A stretch of 64,000 bases of DNA. It comes from Brugia malayi (lineage: Eukaryota; Nematoda; Chromadorea; Rhabditida; Onchocercidae). The first letter of the stretch is position 1; each line of letters begins with the position of its first letter. The stretch spans positions 22,130,721 to 22,194,720 of the forward strand of contig NW_025062479.1 of the NCBI RefSeq assembly GCF_000002995.4, read 5' to 3'. The position numbers were made by a program, and so were the translations under genes. The notes beneath the pieces are model-generated. The model worked only from the letters and a program-made list of their open reading frames with translations, was not told where the DNA came from and did no database searches. This document shows positions 1-12,500 of the stretch, piece after piece.

Positions 1-814
1 TATAAATTAAACCATATTAGATTGGAATTGAAACCATTTAATAATCGAAATTGCATTCTGCCGTGGGAAAAAAAAATTCAAATAAGCTGAACGGAGTATC
101 TATGAATCATTCCAGATGTTTTCTTGATATCAGTAATAGGAATGCATTATTTTATTCCATTTTTCCCTCTCTCTCTGTTTCTATCTCTCTCCCTCTCTCT
201 CTAAAATCTATTATACAATATGCCAGTTTGTGACTAACCTTATATATCGAAGAGAAGAGAGTAACGTGTTTCAATTTACTGTTTAAAATTAGGTTAACCA
301 TAGCATTGACCTCGATAACATTTTCACTGATAATAATGTATTGTTGGCAGAGTTTGTCACCAACGGAACATCTTTTATCAAACAACTATAACCATTCCAA
401 TTGTCACATATTAACATTCTTTCTTTTCTCTTTCCACTTTTATAGATTCTTTGAAAAATTCATCTTAAAAAGGAATATTGTTGTTATTGTTGCAAGATTG
501 CTCTTCACATTAACACAATTTCATGAAAAGTTATGAAAATTAGTTCTAAATGTTTAAGTTATTTTTAGCTTATAAACATAAATTTGAAAAGCTAGCACAA
601 AGGAAGGAAAAGTCAAGTTTACAGCAAATATTACTTGAATAATAGAAAGATTGAAAAAAATGAATAATTAGGAATAATTTTAAAAATGAAAAAATAGTAG
701 TGGAGATGAATAATTTCCGTTTATAATGAGCAAAATTCGAGACTGACCTATACAATCAGTATCGTTTACCACTAATCATCATATGATGAGGTCATTTCTA
801 GGATTGTAACACAG

Positions 815-1000
815 CTACGAATGGAAGAAGATGATATTCTACCATGCAACTACAACAAGGTCATTTCCAGAGTCCTTCACCCTCCTTTTTCGATTTGCCT
901 CGGCGCTTTATGACAACAATCACTAATGAATCGATCAGACTATTTCATGATCATACGGTGGAGCGAATGATTGAATCTATTCCTCAATTTTTACTTTCAC
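815..1000 (+). other. Possible exon or coding remnant
   Basis: This patch is richer in G and C than its surroundings and reads as plausible protein in two overlapping frames. One frame starts at ATG 821 (MEEDDILPCNYNK) and follows a CAG acceptor-like site at about 810. The other runs open from 844 and includes PSFFDLPRRFMTTITNESI and a following charged stretch up to about 990. The two frames cannot be joined by a normal intron because they overlap. It may be a first exon of the downstream gene, a broken gene fragment, or chance. I recognise no family. Confidence 0.25.
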
Positions 1001-2927
1001 TTAATATTCCATCCACCATTGAAAATCATCGAATTTATTTATTACTTAAATTAACTAAATTTTATCCTACTAGCATTAGTAGAATAGTCTTTTGTTCAAC
1101 AGTTATCATTTACCAATTTAATTAATTAAGATTTAATAAATGGGATTTATAAAAAAAAAAAAAAAAATCGTAGAAATTAATTTTATTCATATTATATAAA
1201 TGGAAAATTTACATATCTCCTTTTCATTTTGTTGAAATTTGAAAATATTCAGATAATTTATTAATAAATAATGAATATGTTTACAGCCATAATCTTATTT
1301 AAAATGATCTAAAGTACCATGCAGAAATATTGTTTAGAGATTTACTTTTTTGCAACAAACCATATTTATTGATAATTAACTTATTTACTGGTTTCATTTT
1401 TTCACTTAACATGAATTAAAATTTTTCTAATTGAGTTCGTTGACATGAATAGGCCAATTTTTTTTGCATCTATTTTTCATTGGTATAAATTTCATTTCAT
1501 TTTTTTTAGGATGCATATCAAATTGACTTTATAATGAGAAAGTGAAAAAATATTTAAATTTAGGTTTTCAGTAGTTATTAATTTTCTTTCAATAATGAAA
1601 ATGCTCCAATTATATTCCTATGGAATTTGCCGGAAATTTCTAGCTTTCTTATTTGAATGTCATTTTTTTCTTTTTTAAACGGAATTGGATCATTTAATCA
1701 ATACGTACTATACTTGCGCTAAAGATAATCTATAATAAAATTATGCGTCAAAAAAAGCAGTGAAATTTCAGAAAATTTAGTAAATGTTATTTGAATAGCT
1801 TGAATTATTTATTGTAAAAAGACATTTCTGCTAAATTTGGAGACAAAGAGAAAGCGCAAAAGGTCGTCCTGAGCGGAAAAGAAAGAAGACAAAGAAAATG
1901 AGAAATAACAGTTGGCTTATTGTTGCTTTGCTAATAAGGCTGATTAAAGCATCACTTTCTTAATTAATTTATTGCATATTCAATCTCTCCAAAAATGGTC
2001 TTCTCAAATGTATATAATAAATAGAGCACAATGAAATATAATAGTTTGGCGATTAATAGAATCAAAGGTTTGTTCATCACAATTATATCGGAGCGATCAG
2101 TGATCGGTATTGTTTATTATTTCTCATGTGGAATTCAATTTATTTTACTTTACTATTCTTTCTCCTCTGCTATTGTCCTTGACCGCAATAGGAAAAGATT
2201 TGAGCAATAAGTTGAAGACAAAAATGAAATAAATGAATAGTTAAAAGCATGAAGGTGTAAAAGGTGGTGGTAGAAATTTAATCTTTCAGCTTTAGAAAAT
2301 CTTTACACATTTCTTTCTTTCATAAATTACTAGTTGAATTTCAAAAACAAAAAGTTATATAAGTTTTTCTTTTTCTTTTTTTTTCTTTTTTTTAAGAAAG
2401 GAACGAAAATTATCAAATGGAGGAAGAATAAAGTGAAATGGTTCTATTACGAAAATATTCAGGTATAATTAATTGATGATCACCTGGGTAATAATTCTTT
2501 TTCTGTATAAAGTTCTAAATACAAAACCATCGGTTATTAGCTTTACAATCATATTGAATTACTAATCGAGTGAGCTTCTTTGCATGATTTGTTACACATG
2601 TAATTATTAACATACTTTTTAACAACAATAATTCATTGATAATTAATATTCCACTGTTTAATTAAATGTTGGATGTTGTAAAGTGAACAAGAGAGAGACA
2701 AAAGTAGTTACTTTAAACAATCGTTACAATCTGTTTTGATAGATTTTATTTATTTGTCCTTTCTCAGTAATAATCGACTATTTTCTCAAATTAATAAAAT
2801 ATACACTAATGTAATTATCAGTGGCGCAAAAGACTCAAAAAACAGAGAAAAAATGATAAATGTAATTTATTTACGTCACAGAATGATATACAAAAGTGAA
2901 ATGATAAAAAATTGTTAGTTGTGGGAA

Positions 2928-3020
2928 GTTATCATAGAGATTATCATGAAATTGTGAAAAGTTATCATAGAGGTTATTATGAAATTGTGAGAAGTTATCA
3001 TAGAGATTATCATGAAGACA
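2928..3020 (+). repeat. 33-bp tandem repeat, about three copies, frame-preserving
   Basis: Two full copies and most of a third of a 33-bp unit start at 2928, 2961 and 2994. The period is a multiple of three. The frame open from 2912 to 3157 reads it as an 11-residue motif (SYHRDYHEIVK with small changes). The open frame is only about 81 codons, and no splice-supported gene was found around it, so the coding reading is uncertain. Confidence 0.7.
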
Positions 3021-4187
3021 GAAGTATTTTTTTTACAGGAAAGAAGAAGTTTTATTTGAGTGAGATATGCCGGGGAGAAGTGTGGATGAAGTATAACAAG
3101 TTTACATTTTTGTTGTTTTTGTTAACAAATCCCTCAGCTAATTTCTTAAAATCGTGAAAAACTTTGGCAAGATTTGAAGCACTTTAATTTAATTTAGGAA
3201 TTGATCTCGACATAATTGAAAGTCGAGAATATACTAGAATGAATTGTTCAAAGAGAAAAAAAGAACTCCGATGCCTATTTATATGAAAATAACACATATG
3301 TTTAGAAAAATTATAAATTAGTTTAATAATTAATGAAAATGATAAAATCTATAATGAATTCAGTACACCTGAAGCACTATAACAGCCATATGTATTCACC
3401 TTTTCCTCAAATAAGACCTAAGTGACTTTGAATCACGTATTTTGATACTGAATCGATCAATATAACAAGTATTTATTATTATTAATACTTTTATTATTAC
3501 GTTATTATTATTATTATTAATTATTACTATTTCATTATTCAAACAACAAAGTCAAAGAATGCTTCTGGCACAGTTTTAAAATGTTATTCATTTCGAAAAA
3601 ATTTTCTTTATCTCGTTTATTGGATTGTATATTATACAAAATTTAAATGTCGTAGAAATGTTAGGTTATTTCAACTCGATAAGAAGAAGTGAGAATTTGT
3701 TCTTAAATTTTTTGATGACATTTTGATAAAATATGCAAAATTTTCATTTATTGTCTTTTGCTCCTTTATTTGAAGTTCATTTTTAAGCTATACGGCAATT
3801 ATAGGACTGATTTAGTGTTAGATCTTGATGAGACATGCAGTAAATGTTTTCAAGATTAAACTTGAAATTTGGTTGATTTATTTGAATTAGCTCTAACTTA
3901 CAGAAAAATTGAGGCAATTAGGTTTTTTGACTGTTATAATAGCGGTACCATTTCCATGGTTACCAGTGGTACCTCATATCATATTATGCTGACAAAATCT
4001 ACCTGAATTGATCTATTCCCTTACAAACAAACCATTGATGCATTGAACTGTCTCTTATTACGTTTAACAAAAATTAATTTATCCACTCAATAATCTGTAA
4101 AATGTTCAATGATGTGAACATAATCTATTATTAATTTATTTAGTGCATAAGAAGGATGTGAGAGGGTAAAAAGAGGAAAAAGAAACA

Positions 4188-4212
4188 TTATGCATGCATG
4201 CATGCATGCAAT
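4188..4212. repeat. ATGC microsatellite
   Basis: A run of alternating TGCA/ATGC units is visible. Related TGCA-rich strings recur near 4470-4500 and 4630-4680, followed by a short GT run at about 4680-4692. Confidence 0.8.
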
Positions 4213-5005
4213 TTAAATACTACATCAGTAGTACTCTTTGCGCCTGCAATCCAAATAGTACATCAATAGTACTCTTTGCGCCTCTTCTTCACACTGTCGC
4301 ACTTAACTGATACATATTGATAAAAAATGTCTTTTGCAAATGACAATCAAATCCAGTCGCTTGCTTAAATATTTGTTATAGAATTAGTCACAGTCTTTCA
4401 TTTCTCAATTTTTAATTTATATTTGATCAAATTTGATGCAATAAATAATACATTACATTAACTCTTAACATGCAAGTGCATGTGCACATGCATTTGCATG
4501 CAGATAAAACTAGTCCTATATGTTAAGATTATAGAATGAATTAAGGTTGTAGAATGCTTTTGGAATTGAAATATCCGAACTAATTTTTAGAATTCATATT
4601 TTGGAAAATAATTTCATTCATTTGAAAGCATTATGCATGCATGATGAATGTGTCAGTTTGTGTGCATGCATACATGCATGTGTGTGTGTGTGCGTGTATG
4701 TCAATGCTAATATAGTAAACTATGTATGTTTATTCCCATTTACTGGTTCTAAAATCAATTTTTACTATTTGCTTGTGATAGACTTTATAGTATGAATGAA
4801 TGAATGTTCAGAGAGAGAAATGAGTGACTAACTAAATTGACTGATTACTAAAAAGATTTTTGAACAAATATTTCATTCACTCTTTGCTCCCTTATTTTCT
4901 TCCAATGGAAAATTTTGAGGATAAATTGTTCCCTTCTTCCTATATTGTAAAAATAAAAATAATAATAATATTAATAGTAATTGCATACAGAATGAAAAAT
5001 ATTAT

Positions 5006-5013
<8 letters not shown>

Positions 5014-5063
<50 letters not shown>
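5014..5063. repeat. (ATT)n microsatellite
   Basis: About 16 nearly perfect ATT units. On the plus strand this creates a spurious polyisoleucine reading frame. Confidence 0.9.
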
Positions 5064-5068
<5 letters not shown>

Positions 5069-6599
5069 TAATAATACATTCAATTCATTTATTCCATTTA
5101 CTCATTGTTAGAAAGTTATTGTTTTGAAAATTATATTAAAATGAAATAATTTCAATATTATTTTATCAGAGTAATTGCATACAGAATAAAAGATGAGAAA
5201 TAGAAAATGAGTGTTAAATTAGCAAAAATTAAATAAAATAAATCGATTAGCAGATTTCATATATCGTTGTATAAAAAAAGCTGCGCAATTTTGTTTACTA
5301 TTGCATGCATAAGTATTTCATTTTTTATTTGCAGAAAATTGTTTATGTACTACTGTTTGCATTTTCGTTAAAAAATAAGATTTAGATAGAATTTAACAAC
5401 TTTTACACTAAATTCGATAAATGAAAAAGCGGAATATTAGCCTTTGACATTTATCTAAATCTTATTTTTTTCTCTTTTACTTCGTTTTTAATTAAAGATA
5501 TAACTTAATTAGCATTTGAACTTATTTAATTCGAATACTTCATTAGTTTGCAAATTAGCTTAGCAATTGTGCAAATATTTTCATAAAAAAAAAAAAAAAA
5601 AAATCGAATTTTACATTTTTCATTAATTTTGTTGATTCAAAAAATCAAAGTTTAATTAATATGAGCGATTGCTTAACAATTTTTTTACTTCCGACAACTT
5701 ATTTACTCTAACTCTAATATTGTATAATGGTTGGCTTTTTTAAGTGCTAACCTTATCAATTATATCTTTTTGTTTTACACTAATTCGATTACTGAAATTA
5801 AAAGAAAAGAAAAGAAATTAGAGCCTTATCAAATGAAATTTTTTATCAAAAAGATAAGTATAAATATGAAAGAGCAATTTTTTTCAATTTTTTTACTCTA
5901 AAACAATATCTTTTATAATTATTAAAAAAATTTCAGGCTGTGAAAAATTCAAATACATTTAGCAGTAGCAATATTTTAGTTCAATTCCATTTTATTCGTT
6001 CAATTTCAAACTTTCTTCGACAATTTTCAAACGTGAAGTAAACATTTGCCGTCAAATATTCATCAAAAGAAAATGATTTCAAATGATGCAAATGTTTGTC
6101 TTCATTTAATTGATCTATTTTTATATACTTTTTAAAATTAATACAAAAAATAAAATAAAATTCGATAATATGTTTTATTGTTTTGCAAAATCGTCACTTA
6201 ATTTATCTAAGTTCAAATTTTCTTTCAATTTCTATCCAAATATTTACTCAGAAAAAAAAAGAAAAACAATTAGCTACAATATGAAAATAAAGTTAATATA
6301 CCACAAAAAAAAAATTTTTTTTTAATACTTCATTTATCATTAATATTGAAATCTTAAATCTTTTTCAGTTATTTGACAATCACAAATTAAGTAAACAAAT
6401 CGAAGATGCTAAATGTAATGGCGATTCTACCATGAATGGTTATTTGAAAATTTTCCTAAACTATTCAATAATAATTATAATAAAAACTAACTATTCAATA
6501 ATAAAAGTTTCAAATTATTCCATTTCATACTCAACAAATTTAATCCAATTTTATAATACATTATTAAAATTTAAAAAATTGAAAATATTTAGAAATTAG

Positions 6600-9500
6600 T
6601 TATGGTCCAGGCGTAGTTCAAAAATTGTGCGCTCGTTTTTTGCAATTATCAAAAGAGTCAAATGTAGTGCCACATTTGCGCTCACCACGCTTTAAACGAC
6701 GAAAAGCATCATCAGCAGAGAATAATTTCACTGTAATTAGTGAAATTCGTCGTTGCACATCTTCAAAGATAACGTTAGTTCTCTCTCTCTCCCTCTCTCT
6801 CTCTCTGTTCGAAATTTTCAAATTTATTAAATTTATTTTATTTCCCAAATTTTATTGATATGAATAAAATTTTGAAATCATTAACATTACATTGTTTAAT
6901 AATTTTTAATTACAGAAATAAAATTGATCTTAATGCTGAAACAAATGATATGAAGAACCATTGTGATGAACAAAACTATAAAATAAATTTTGTACCAGCA
7001 TCAATGAAGGTATACTTCTTAAAATAATATTAGAAATATTACCAAAACAAAACTTTGTAATTAATTATTCACCTCTAACTTTTATTTATTCATTCATTAT
7101 TTGTATTTGCTTTAAATTTTTGTTTCAATGATACAAATTACTACAAAAACTACAAAAATTATTGCTATCACTGCATATAACAATTAGAAATTTCAATGTT
7201 TACCTTACGAAGAAAAAAAAATAAACAATAAAGCAAAGAAATCAATAATTAAATTATAAATTTGAAAGAATTCACACCATTCTGTTGTTTTATAATTTTT
7301 TTTTTTCAAATAATATTTATTACAGGTAGTTGACAGGGTAGAATTAAATGGTACATATTTATATCATGCTACTGTAATTCCCTCTGATACTAAAGCAAAT
7401 CGTAAAGCAAAAAAAATTGAATCAATAAGAGAAAAGTTTGAAAAAATCTCCGCAACCTCATCAACTCTTCCATCTAAGAAGGTTTATTATATATTACTAT
7501 TCTATGAATAATTATTATTATTACTATTACAACTGAGGAAGAATTTTTCCTTTTTTTGATCTTTCAATTAAAACTTTTTTATTTTTATAGGTTAATAAAG
7601 TTCGATTTCGACGAGACTGTAATAATATACCTATTGCGAATGCTAAGAAATCTGAATCTGTAGAAATGAAGGGACAAATTGAAAAAGTTCAACATGATGG
7701 TATCACCATAAAGTTTTTTTCTTTTTTTTTTATCGGTATGTAACAATTGAAGAAAAGCAAATATTTAAATTAATAAATCAGATAGTAAATGGAACTTAAA
7801 GTTTTTTTTTTTTTTTTTTTAAATCGAATTATAGCTTTTTTAGAAATCATTGAGATGAAATGAAACAAATGACATATGCAACAATCGATTTTAGGAAATA
7901 TAGTAAAAACGGTAGTGAAATTGGCACCATCTGATGATGATAATCTAACGATTACAGAGCTTCCCACAATATCAACCATATCATACTTACCCAATTTCCA
8001 GGTAATTTTAGCTTAGGGCAACAAAAAAAAAAAGAAAAAAAAAATCACTAAATAATATACTATGAATTATACAGTAAAGTTAATAAATTACAAAAGTATT
8101 ACTTATAAAACATTAAAGGGAAATAAATTATGTATGATAAATTATTCAATCGAAGCTAACCATTCGTTTTATCAACAATATAATTATTTATTCAATGATT
8201 AATTAATCACTGTGTCATTATCATTTCTTTTTTTTTTTTTTTTTTTCACTCCCTTTTCTTTCATATTCCCACAAAAATAAATAGCATAGTAATCTTATCT
8301 GTAAATCATAAAATGTTTATGCGCAAAATTACAGCAGGAAGAGGTAAACGATCAGATAAAAAAGTCTGAGAAAGAATCTGATGAATCAAACATAGATGGA
8401 TCATTTGAATTTGAAGATATCAAAGCTACTTCCATCATTAGCAATAATACTTCAGGTAATTTATAAAAAATTTATATCTATGCTTATCAATATTTGTTGA
8501 TATTTTTCTAATTTTAATTATTCGATAAAAAATTTTTCTATAAATTACATTGTATTACAAAAATTTTCGTATAAAATAGAAGTGCATTTTTTCATTATTA
8601 CTAATTGTAAAGTTATTTTTAATTCGAAAGGATTTTATTTAAATACAACAACTGATTAATTTTTTCTTTTTTTTTTTTTTTTTTTATTGCAATTAAAACA
8701 AAAATGATAATTACTTTCATTACACTTATATTAATATAACTAAAATTTATTGTATTTAAATACTAATATGTCACAGTCACGTGTGACTGTTATTTAACTT
8801 TAATATTCATTTATTTGTGTATTGAAAAGCTTTCAATATTATGGCTTTTTTGATTTTCGATTTGGATTATCTGAAAAGCTAATAATGCAATGGTTATCAA
8901 AAATTTATACATTTTCACTTTTTCATTTTTAGCTTATTTCCATTTTTACATTTTAACAAATTTTGCCATCATACATGATTTACAAAATTCTTTAAACAAA
9001 TTAGTAAAATATTATTTCTAATCGATAGAGAGAAATTATATTAAATAAACTGTTTCCTTAAGAACTGAGTTTTATCATATACAATTTCAATCTGAAACTT
9101 ATTAGATTACAAATTTGTTAAATCTCAATGATAATTTTATACTTAGTAAAATAAGAAGATGGAAAAGTTTTCTCAAAAACTAATAAACAATGCTAATAAA
9201 TGATTTAATAAACAATTTCATAATGTTTTACAAAAGTAAATGAGAAAAATTTATTGCAAATAATTTAATTAATTTAATTTTGCAGTTAAAATGGCTGATA
9301 GAAAGCAGAACGAAGAAGATGGTTTAAAAGAAATTCATCGTTTACTAAAAAAATTTAGCACAATTCGAGAACAACGAGCCAAAAAAAGCTTACAGAATGA
9401 TTTAATCGCTAAAACTAACAATAAATTTGATACGAAAGATCACAATCAATTGACACAATTACAGGTATAGAAAGAATTCAAAAATTTGACATTTATATCA

Positions 9501-12500
9501 TTTTATTCAATTTTTTATCTTAGAATTAAATTTGTATAGTAAATATAGTTTAAATTTCTTCTTATCTCTTAATGCTTAAAATCGAATTAGGAATGCAACT
9601 ACCAAATTACTTTAAAAATATGAAAGTATTTAGAATGTTTTAGTAAAGTTAACTTTTTTTTTGTTTTCCTTTCTTTCTTTCTCTTCTTCATGTTTACAAG
9701 TTTTACTATCGAATTTCAATTCTTCATTCTCATATAACTTTTAATTTTAATTCTAACTTACATTTATTGCATAAAGAAAAGAAAGAATTTTTAAAGGATG
9801 TCAATCAAAGCAATGAAATGAATGCATTAAACTCAATGAAATTTAACTTTCAATCTTTTTCTCAAGACAATCATTCAGGTAATTCTTGTTTCAAATAATT
9901 TATTGCTTATCTTATCATTGTTTTAAAAAAGAAATATGAATGAAATGAGTAAGTTATTCGTATGAAACTTGTATTTGATACAATCAAACCTATCTAAATT
10001 TTTAGGAAATGTTCTTTTAATTGTTCAAAAAAAAAAAAAACGAAAAAACGAAAAATTTTTAATGTGTAATCGAAAACAGGATCTTTTTTTTTTTTTTTTT
10101 TTTCAATAATATTATCTTATTTCCAAGTATTTCATGTTCTTTCAATTGTCATCAATACTCTCATCACTAATCAAAACTTCATTTTACTAATTTTTTTCTT
10201 CTTCATAAGAAATGAAAAATAGTTCCAATCCTAAAATTTAAATGTGACAAATAGAGAAATAATTTTTTGACAACTAACCATCCCATTTCATTTTTATTTT
10301 GATTATTTTTCTAGTAAAAACTAACCAAATAGGTTTACTTATATGTTCAAATGAGTGGAAAGTGACATTCCAACTAAATTCAATTGCATCACTCATTCAT
10401 ACTGCAATCGTTGTCAATCGCAGCTGTTTAAACGTTCGATCAAATTCAATCAATTAGCAAGCAGCTTTTCATTTTAGGCATATAAACTTTAAAAGCTATT
10501 AGAATTGAATTTAAAGGAAAGCTATTAACTAACTCTAATTTCTAAACTTTGTTCATTCTCAATTTCACTTTACAAATGATATCCATTTTACTCTTCTCTC
10601 TTTTTTTATTTTTCAATTTTGAATAATATCAAATTGAAATTTTGCTGAAATAATGAATTGAAGAAAATAATCAATTTTGATATCTGTTCAAAAGTAATTC
10701 ATATGATGAAAGATTCTAGATTGAATTTCATTTTCCATTTTAGTTTTTTTTTTTTTTTTTTTTTCTTTTTTTCATCCATGCAAGTATTAAATTTATTTAT
10801 CAATTATTATAAAAAAAAAAAAAAGTGCTAGAATTTAGGGATAAATATAACTTACTTATTTATCATTCATCAAAGATAGTATTTGAAGTAAGTTTGATAA
10901 TATTAGTGAAATTCAAAAGTTACATTCAACTGTTTTTTGAATGAATGGTGAATAAGATTTGAGCAAATGACTGGTTTTTAAGTTTCATTTCTTTCCATAT
11001 TACTAAATGCTTAAAGTTCATAAAAAAAGTTGTTGTGCAGAAGTGCAAGTGATACAAGTGATAGTCAAAGGTCATATTAGTAAAAAGGACAGGTAGAGAA
11101 ATGATAGGGATGATAAGGATTAGTTCATAATCTGTAAAAAGATATCTACTAGGAGAAATAAGGCAATCTAACTGCATCATATCAACTTAAGATGACGATA
11201 CTAAGTTAATCATTTAAATCGTCAGTGCCATTTCACATCGCTAAGGTAATTATTTGTACCTTAGAATGATGAGTGAATCATTTAGTCAAATAAGCTTATC
11301 ACTAAGCTTATCAAATATAAGTTATCAATTAAGCTTATTTACTTTGTGATTATTGGAAAAATTACCTGTTTTTTTTTTCTTTTTTTTGTCTCAACATCAA
11401 TTAACTCTCTTACATTTTGTATTCTTTTTTGTTAAATTAATCTCTAAACTTTTTGAAATCATTTCAAATTCTTCAATCTTTCCAAAATTTGTTATTTTAC
11501 TGTTACAGTAATTCTTGTTTTTTTTTTTCTTTTCTGATTAGAGAATGAGATATAACTCTAATATCATTCTCGATTAATAGATAATTGATGAGAAAAGTGA
11601 TTAAATAATTAAGAAGTAAATTATCATCAATCTTATGAAGATACTATGATTGATTTTATCAAATAACTAGTAAGTGATAAATGATAAATGTTAGGAAAAG
11701 AGAAGAAAGCGAATGAATGGTACTACAGTGATATCTTATCGCATATATTTAAGTGAGAAAAAAAAAACTAAATTTATGATACGATGCAACTGATTATGAG
11801 ACATTAAATTCGGTTACTGTATTGATTGGTACCTTAGTTTTCTCTTTTTTATCAATGAATCATAAAATTTGTTTTTATGATACTCCCACACATATATTAT
11901 ATATTGTTGCTTCTATTATAACAAAGAAATTTTTGAAGTGAAAATGAAATGATAAAATGGATGGAATTATTTTCGAAATTGCAAATTTAAAATAGTTTCA
12001 AAAAAAAAAAAAAACACTTGCAATTAATAAAACAGAAAATGATAAATAATTAATTGTAAAGTAAGCAGTGATAAGTTTATTTGTCTGAGTGATAAGCTTA
12101 TTTAACACTGAATGCTATAGGCTTGTTTTGATTAAATAATTTTGTTTTCTTTTTTAAAAATGCAATATATTTAGCTATTTTATATCAATTTCTACCACAA
12201 TTCATTCATTATTATTTCAAATAAGCTTAAATACTTAGCTAGCTATTCGGATATTTTATTTAATTTATCGTTAGGATTACAAAAAAAAGAAAAAAAAAAA
12301 AAAGAAAACAAAAATTCTGCTAACAACTTTTCGTGAACTTTATAGCATAAGTGTACTTTGATTTGTGTTTATTTGAATTTTGCTCAATTGATTCCAACAA
12401 ATGCAAATATAAAAGTTATTTGTTGCTTCTGTTTGTGCACAATTTGTTTGCTAGAATGCTTTCATGCTTATCACATTTCACATTTTCGCATAGCTTTTCT

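Larger units (their letters stand above)
1..6599. other. Gene-poor AT-rich region with microsatellites
   Basis: No convincing complete gene is visible. The region is dominated by A/T homopolymers and simple repeats, described separately. One GC-richer patch (about 815-1000) may be an isolated exon. The gene that begins to be readable at 6600 has no start codon there, so its 5' exons must lie somewhere in this stretch or left of the window. I could not place them. Confidence 0.6.

Noticed and set aside
4860..5111. Open frame with a polyisoleucine run
   Set aside because: It is produced by the (ATT)n microsatellite.
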